DNA from: a bacterium
GTDB taxonomy: Bacteria; Verrucomicrobiota; Kiritimatiellia; UBA8416
Direction: 5' to 3'
Length of the DNA: 7,281 bases
NCBI GenBank assembly: GCA_020048935.1
Contig: JAIFLS010000026.1
Location: 1-7,281, forward strand
The notes below the pieces were generated by a model. That model saw nothing but the letters and a program-made list of their open reading frames with translations. It did not search any database and was not told the origin of the DNA. Both the position numbers and the translations under genes were made by a program. Positions 6,341 to 7,281 of the stretch are shown one piece after another. How positions within the stretch are numbered: the stretch's first letter is position 1; every line of letters starts with the position of its first letter.

Positions 6341-6362
6341 TATGATTACACGGGCAATCATA
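6341..6362. promoter_or_regulatory. Putative LacI-family operator
   Basis: A 22-bp imperfect palindrome has perfect 7-bp outer arms TATGATT (6341-6347) and AATCATA (6356-6362). In all, nine of eleven half-site positions are symmetric, and the centre is exactly CG (6351/6352). A palindrome centred on CG is the usual operator form for LacI/GalR proteins, and such a regulator is encoded next door. The site covers the -10 box and the expected start point of the oxidoreductase promoter, the position for repression by blocking polymerase. Symmetry and position are seen directly; binding is inferred. Confidence 0.6.
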
Positions 6363-6384
6363 ATGAAATATCGGCTGATGTCAA
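6357..6384 (-). promoter_or_regulatory. Promoter of the FAD oxidoreductase gene
   Basis: On the minus strand TTGACA (6379-6384, a perfect -35), a 16-base spacer and TATGAT (6357-6362, five of six) form a strong sigma70-type promoter. The start would be near 6350, giving a leader of about 45 bases before ATG 6305. The -10 box is the right arm of the operator-like palindrome. Confidence 0.65.
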
Positions 6385-6387
6385 GAA

Positions 6388-6416
6388 TTGACGCTGGCCT
6401 TGGCTTCCGGTACAGT
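6388..6416 (+). promoter_or_regulatory. Promoter of the LacI-family regulator gene
   Basis: TTGACG (6388-6393, five of six), a 17-base spacer and TACAGT (6411-6416, four of six) place transcription start near 6423, about 19 bases before ATG 6442. Its -35 box is separated from that of the opposite promoter by only three bases (GAA), so the two promoters probably compete or are coordinated. Confidence 0.55.
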
Positions 6417-6441
6417 GGTGGGGAAACAGGGGTTCTGGAAA

Positions 6442-7281
6442 ATGAAAAAACGAGTTCGATTGGCCGATGTGGCGCAGCAGTCCGGGGTCTCGCGTGTGGC
6501 GGCCGGGTTGGTGCTGCTGGGATCCGGGGAAGGGACTGTCCGCGTCAGCGAGCCGGTGGCGAAGCGGATACGCCAAGTGGCCCACGAGCTGGGGTATCAC
6601 CCGAATCGCAGTGCCCAGCGCCTGAACGGCAAGCTCGGCAACCTGATCGGTGTCATCGTGAATACGAATGCGCCGGAGATTGAGGTTTGCCGCCTGGTCG
6701 CGCTTGAGCGTCTTGCCTGGCAGCGGGGGTACCAGCTTGTGATCAGTGCCCTTCCGCCCGGCTATGATTCCGAAGGCGTGGCGCGGTTGGCGACGACACT
6801 GATCGCGCAAGGGGCGGCCGGTATCATTTCCGTGACGGCGGGTCTGGATGTCGCGAGACTGGTCGCCATGCCGGAAGCGCCTTCCCGCGCGGTTTATTGC
6901 GGCATTCCGCCGGTTATCGGGGCGGAACCGGGCATTGTTCTCGATCTCGCACACGGTTATCGACAGGCGGTTCGGCACTTTGCCGCGATCGGACGCAAGC
7001 GTATCGGCGTGATGAATGTGGACTGGGGCGCGTTGACGGATATCTACTCGACCTATCGGCTGGATGTCGTTCGCGAGGAGGCGCAGGGGCTGGGGATCGA
7101 GGTTGCCCCCATCCCCGTGGCACCCGATGCGCAGCTCCAGGCACCTTCCCGGCCCCATGCGGAGGCGATTGCCGACATGCTGTTGGCGCATGGCGTGGAT
7201 GCGATTCTGGCCTATAGTGACCTGCTGGCCCTGCGCATGATCCAGGTGCTGCTGAAGAGGGGCGTGCGCATTCCCGAAGAC
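6442..7281 (+). CDS. LacI/GalR-family transcriptional regulator (C-terminus beyond right edge)
   Basis: An uninterrupted frame of 280 codons starts at ATG 6442 and is still open at the window end; family members usually have 330-360 residues. Residues 5-64 form a LacI-type DNA-binding domain: VRLADVAQQSGVS, a second helix, VSEPVAKRIRQVAHELGYHPN, and a hinge helix RSAQRLNGK. The periplasmic-binding-protein-like ligand domain starts at NLIGVIVNT (about 67) and includes HFAAIGRKRIGVM and HGVDAILAYSDLLALRMI. The helix-turn-helix is unusual: canonical T-V-S-R of the recognition helix is A-A-G-L here, and the loop before VSE is about four residues longer than in LacI. A run of AGGGG 9 bases upstream may be the ribosome binding site. 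The gene is divergent from the FAD oxidoreductase gene and probably controls it through the palindrome at 6341-6362. Its ligand is unknown, likely sugar-derived by family precedent. Confidence 0.92.
   Translation, partial: MKKRVRLADVAQQSGVSRVAAGLVLLGSGEGTVRVSEPVAKRIRQVAHELGYHPNRSAQRLNGKLGNLIGVIVNTNAPEIEVCRLVALERLAWQRGYQLVISALPPGYDSEGVARLATTLIAQGAAGIISVTAGLDVARLVAMPEAPSRAVYCGIPPVIGAEPGIVLDLAHGYRQAVRHFAAIGRKRIGVMNVDWGALTDIYSTYRLDVVREEAQGLGIEVAPIPVAPDAQLQAPSRPHAEAIADMLLAHGVDAILAYSDLLALRMIQVLLKRGVRIPED

Noticed and set aside
6415..6441. GTG codons at 6415 and 6418 as upstream starts of the LacI-type gene
   Set aside because: They overlap the -10 box of the predicted promoter, and the added residues do not match the LacI N-terminus.
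6358..7191. A 277-codon open frame on the minus strand opposite the LacI-type gene
   Set aside because: The plus-strand frame has a clear LacI-family domain order. The minus frame is arginine/histidine-rich with no motif, and its end would cross the promoter region.

Overview
The window is GC-rich, gene-dense bacterial chromosome: five complete or near-complete genes, a sixth running off the right edge, and the first codons of another at the left edge. Two features point to the Planctomycetes-Verrucomicrobia-Chlamydiae (PVC) superphylum, most likely a Verrucomicrobiota/Kiritimatiellota/Lentisphaerota-type organism. One is a 737-residue GreA-type transcription factor with a very long N-terminal extension; from memory, chlamydial GreA is also about 715 residues against about 158 in E. 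coli. The other is a PF12831-type FAD-dependent oxidoreductase with an N-terminal beta-rich module, next to a divergent LacI-type regulator, a combination I associate with polysaccharide-degrading PVC bacteria. The assignment is inference; no rRNA or other direct marker is present.

Left part (1-1350). On the minus strand, an ABC-2-type membrane permease (29-1003) overlaps by ATGA the start of a downstream gene whose first residues look like an ABC transporter ATPase (32 to beyond base 1). Together they form a translationally coupled export-type ABC transporter operon. It is divergent from infA (1129-1350, translation initiation factor IF-1). The 125 bp between them hold an AT-rich patch with three GCAAAT repeats and a palindromic TTGCAA that could serve as a -35 element in both directions.

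Middle part (1356-4520). An RluA-family 23S rRNA pseudouridine synthase on the minus strand ends 5 bp from the end of infA. It is divergent, across a 111-bp AT-rich gap, from the long greA-like gene. With infA this makes a small group of information-processing genes (translation initiation, rRNA modification, transcription elongation), though they are not co-transcribed.

Right part (4533-7281). The FAD-dependent oxidoreductase (minus strand) ends 12 bp from the end of the greA-like gene. It is divergent from a LacI/GalR-family regulator (plus strand, open at the window edge). Their 136-bp intergenic region is the most informative regulatory stretch here. It holds two well-formed back-to-back sigma70-type promoters with -35 boxes only 3 bp apart, and a 22-bp palindrome centred on CG, typical of LacI-family operators, lying over the -10 box and start site of the oxidoreductase promoter. 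The simplest model is that the regulator represses the oxidoreductase until an unknown, probably carbohydrate-derived, ligand appears.

No tRNA, rRNA, CRISPR array, insertion sequence or clear intrinsic terminator was found. All gene-free stretches are shorter than 150 bp.
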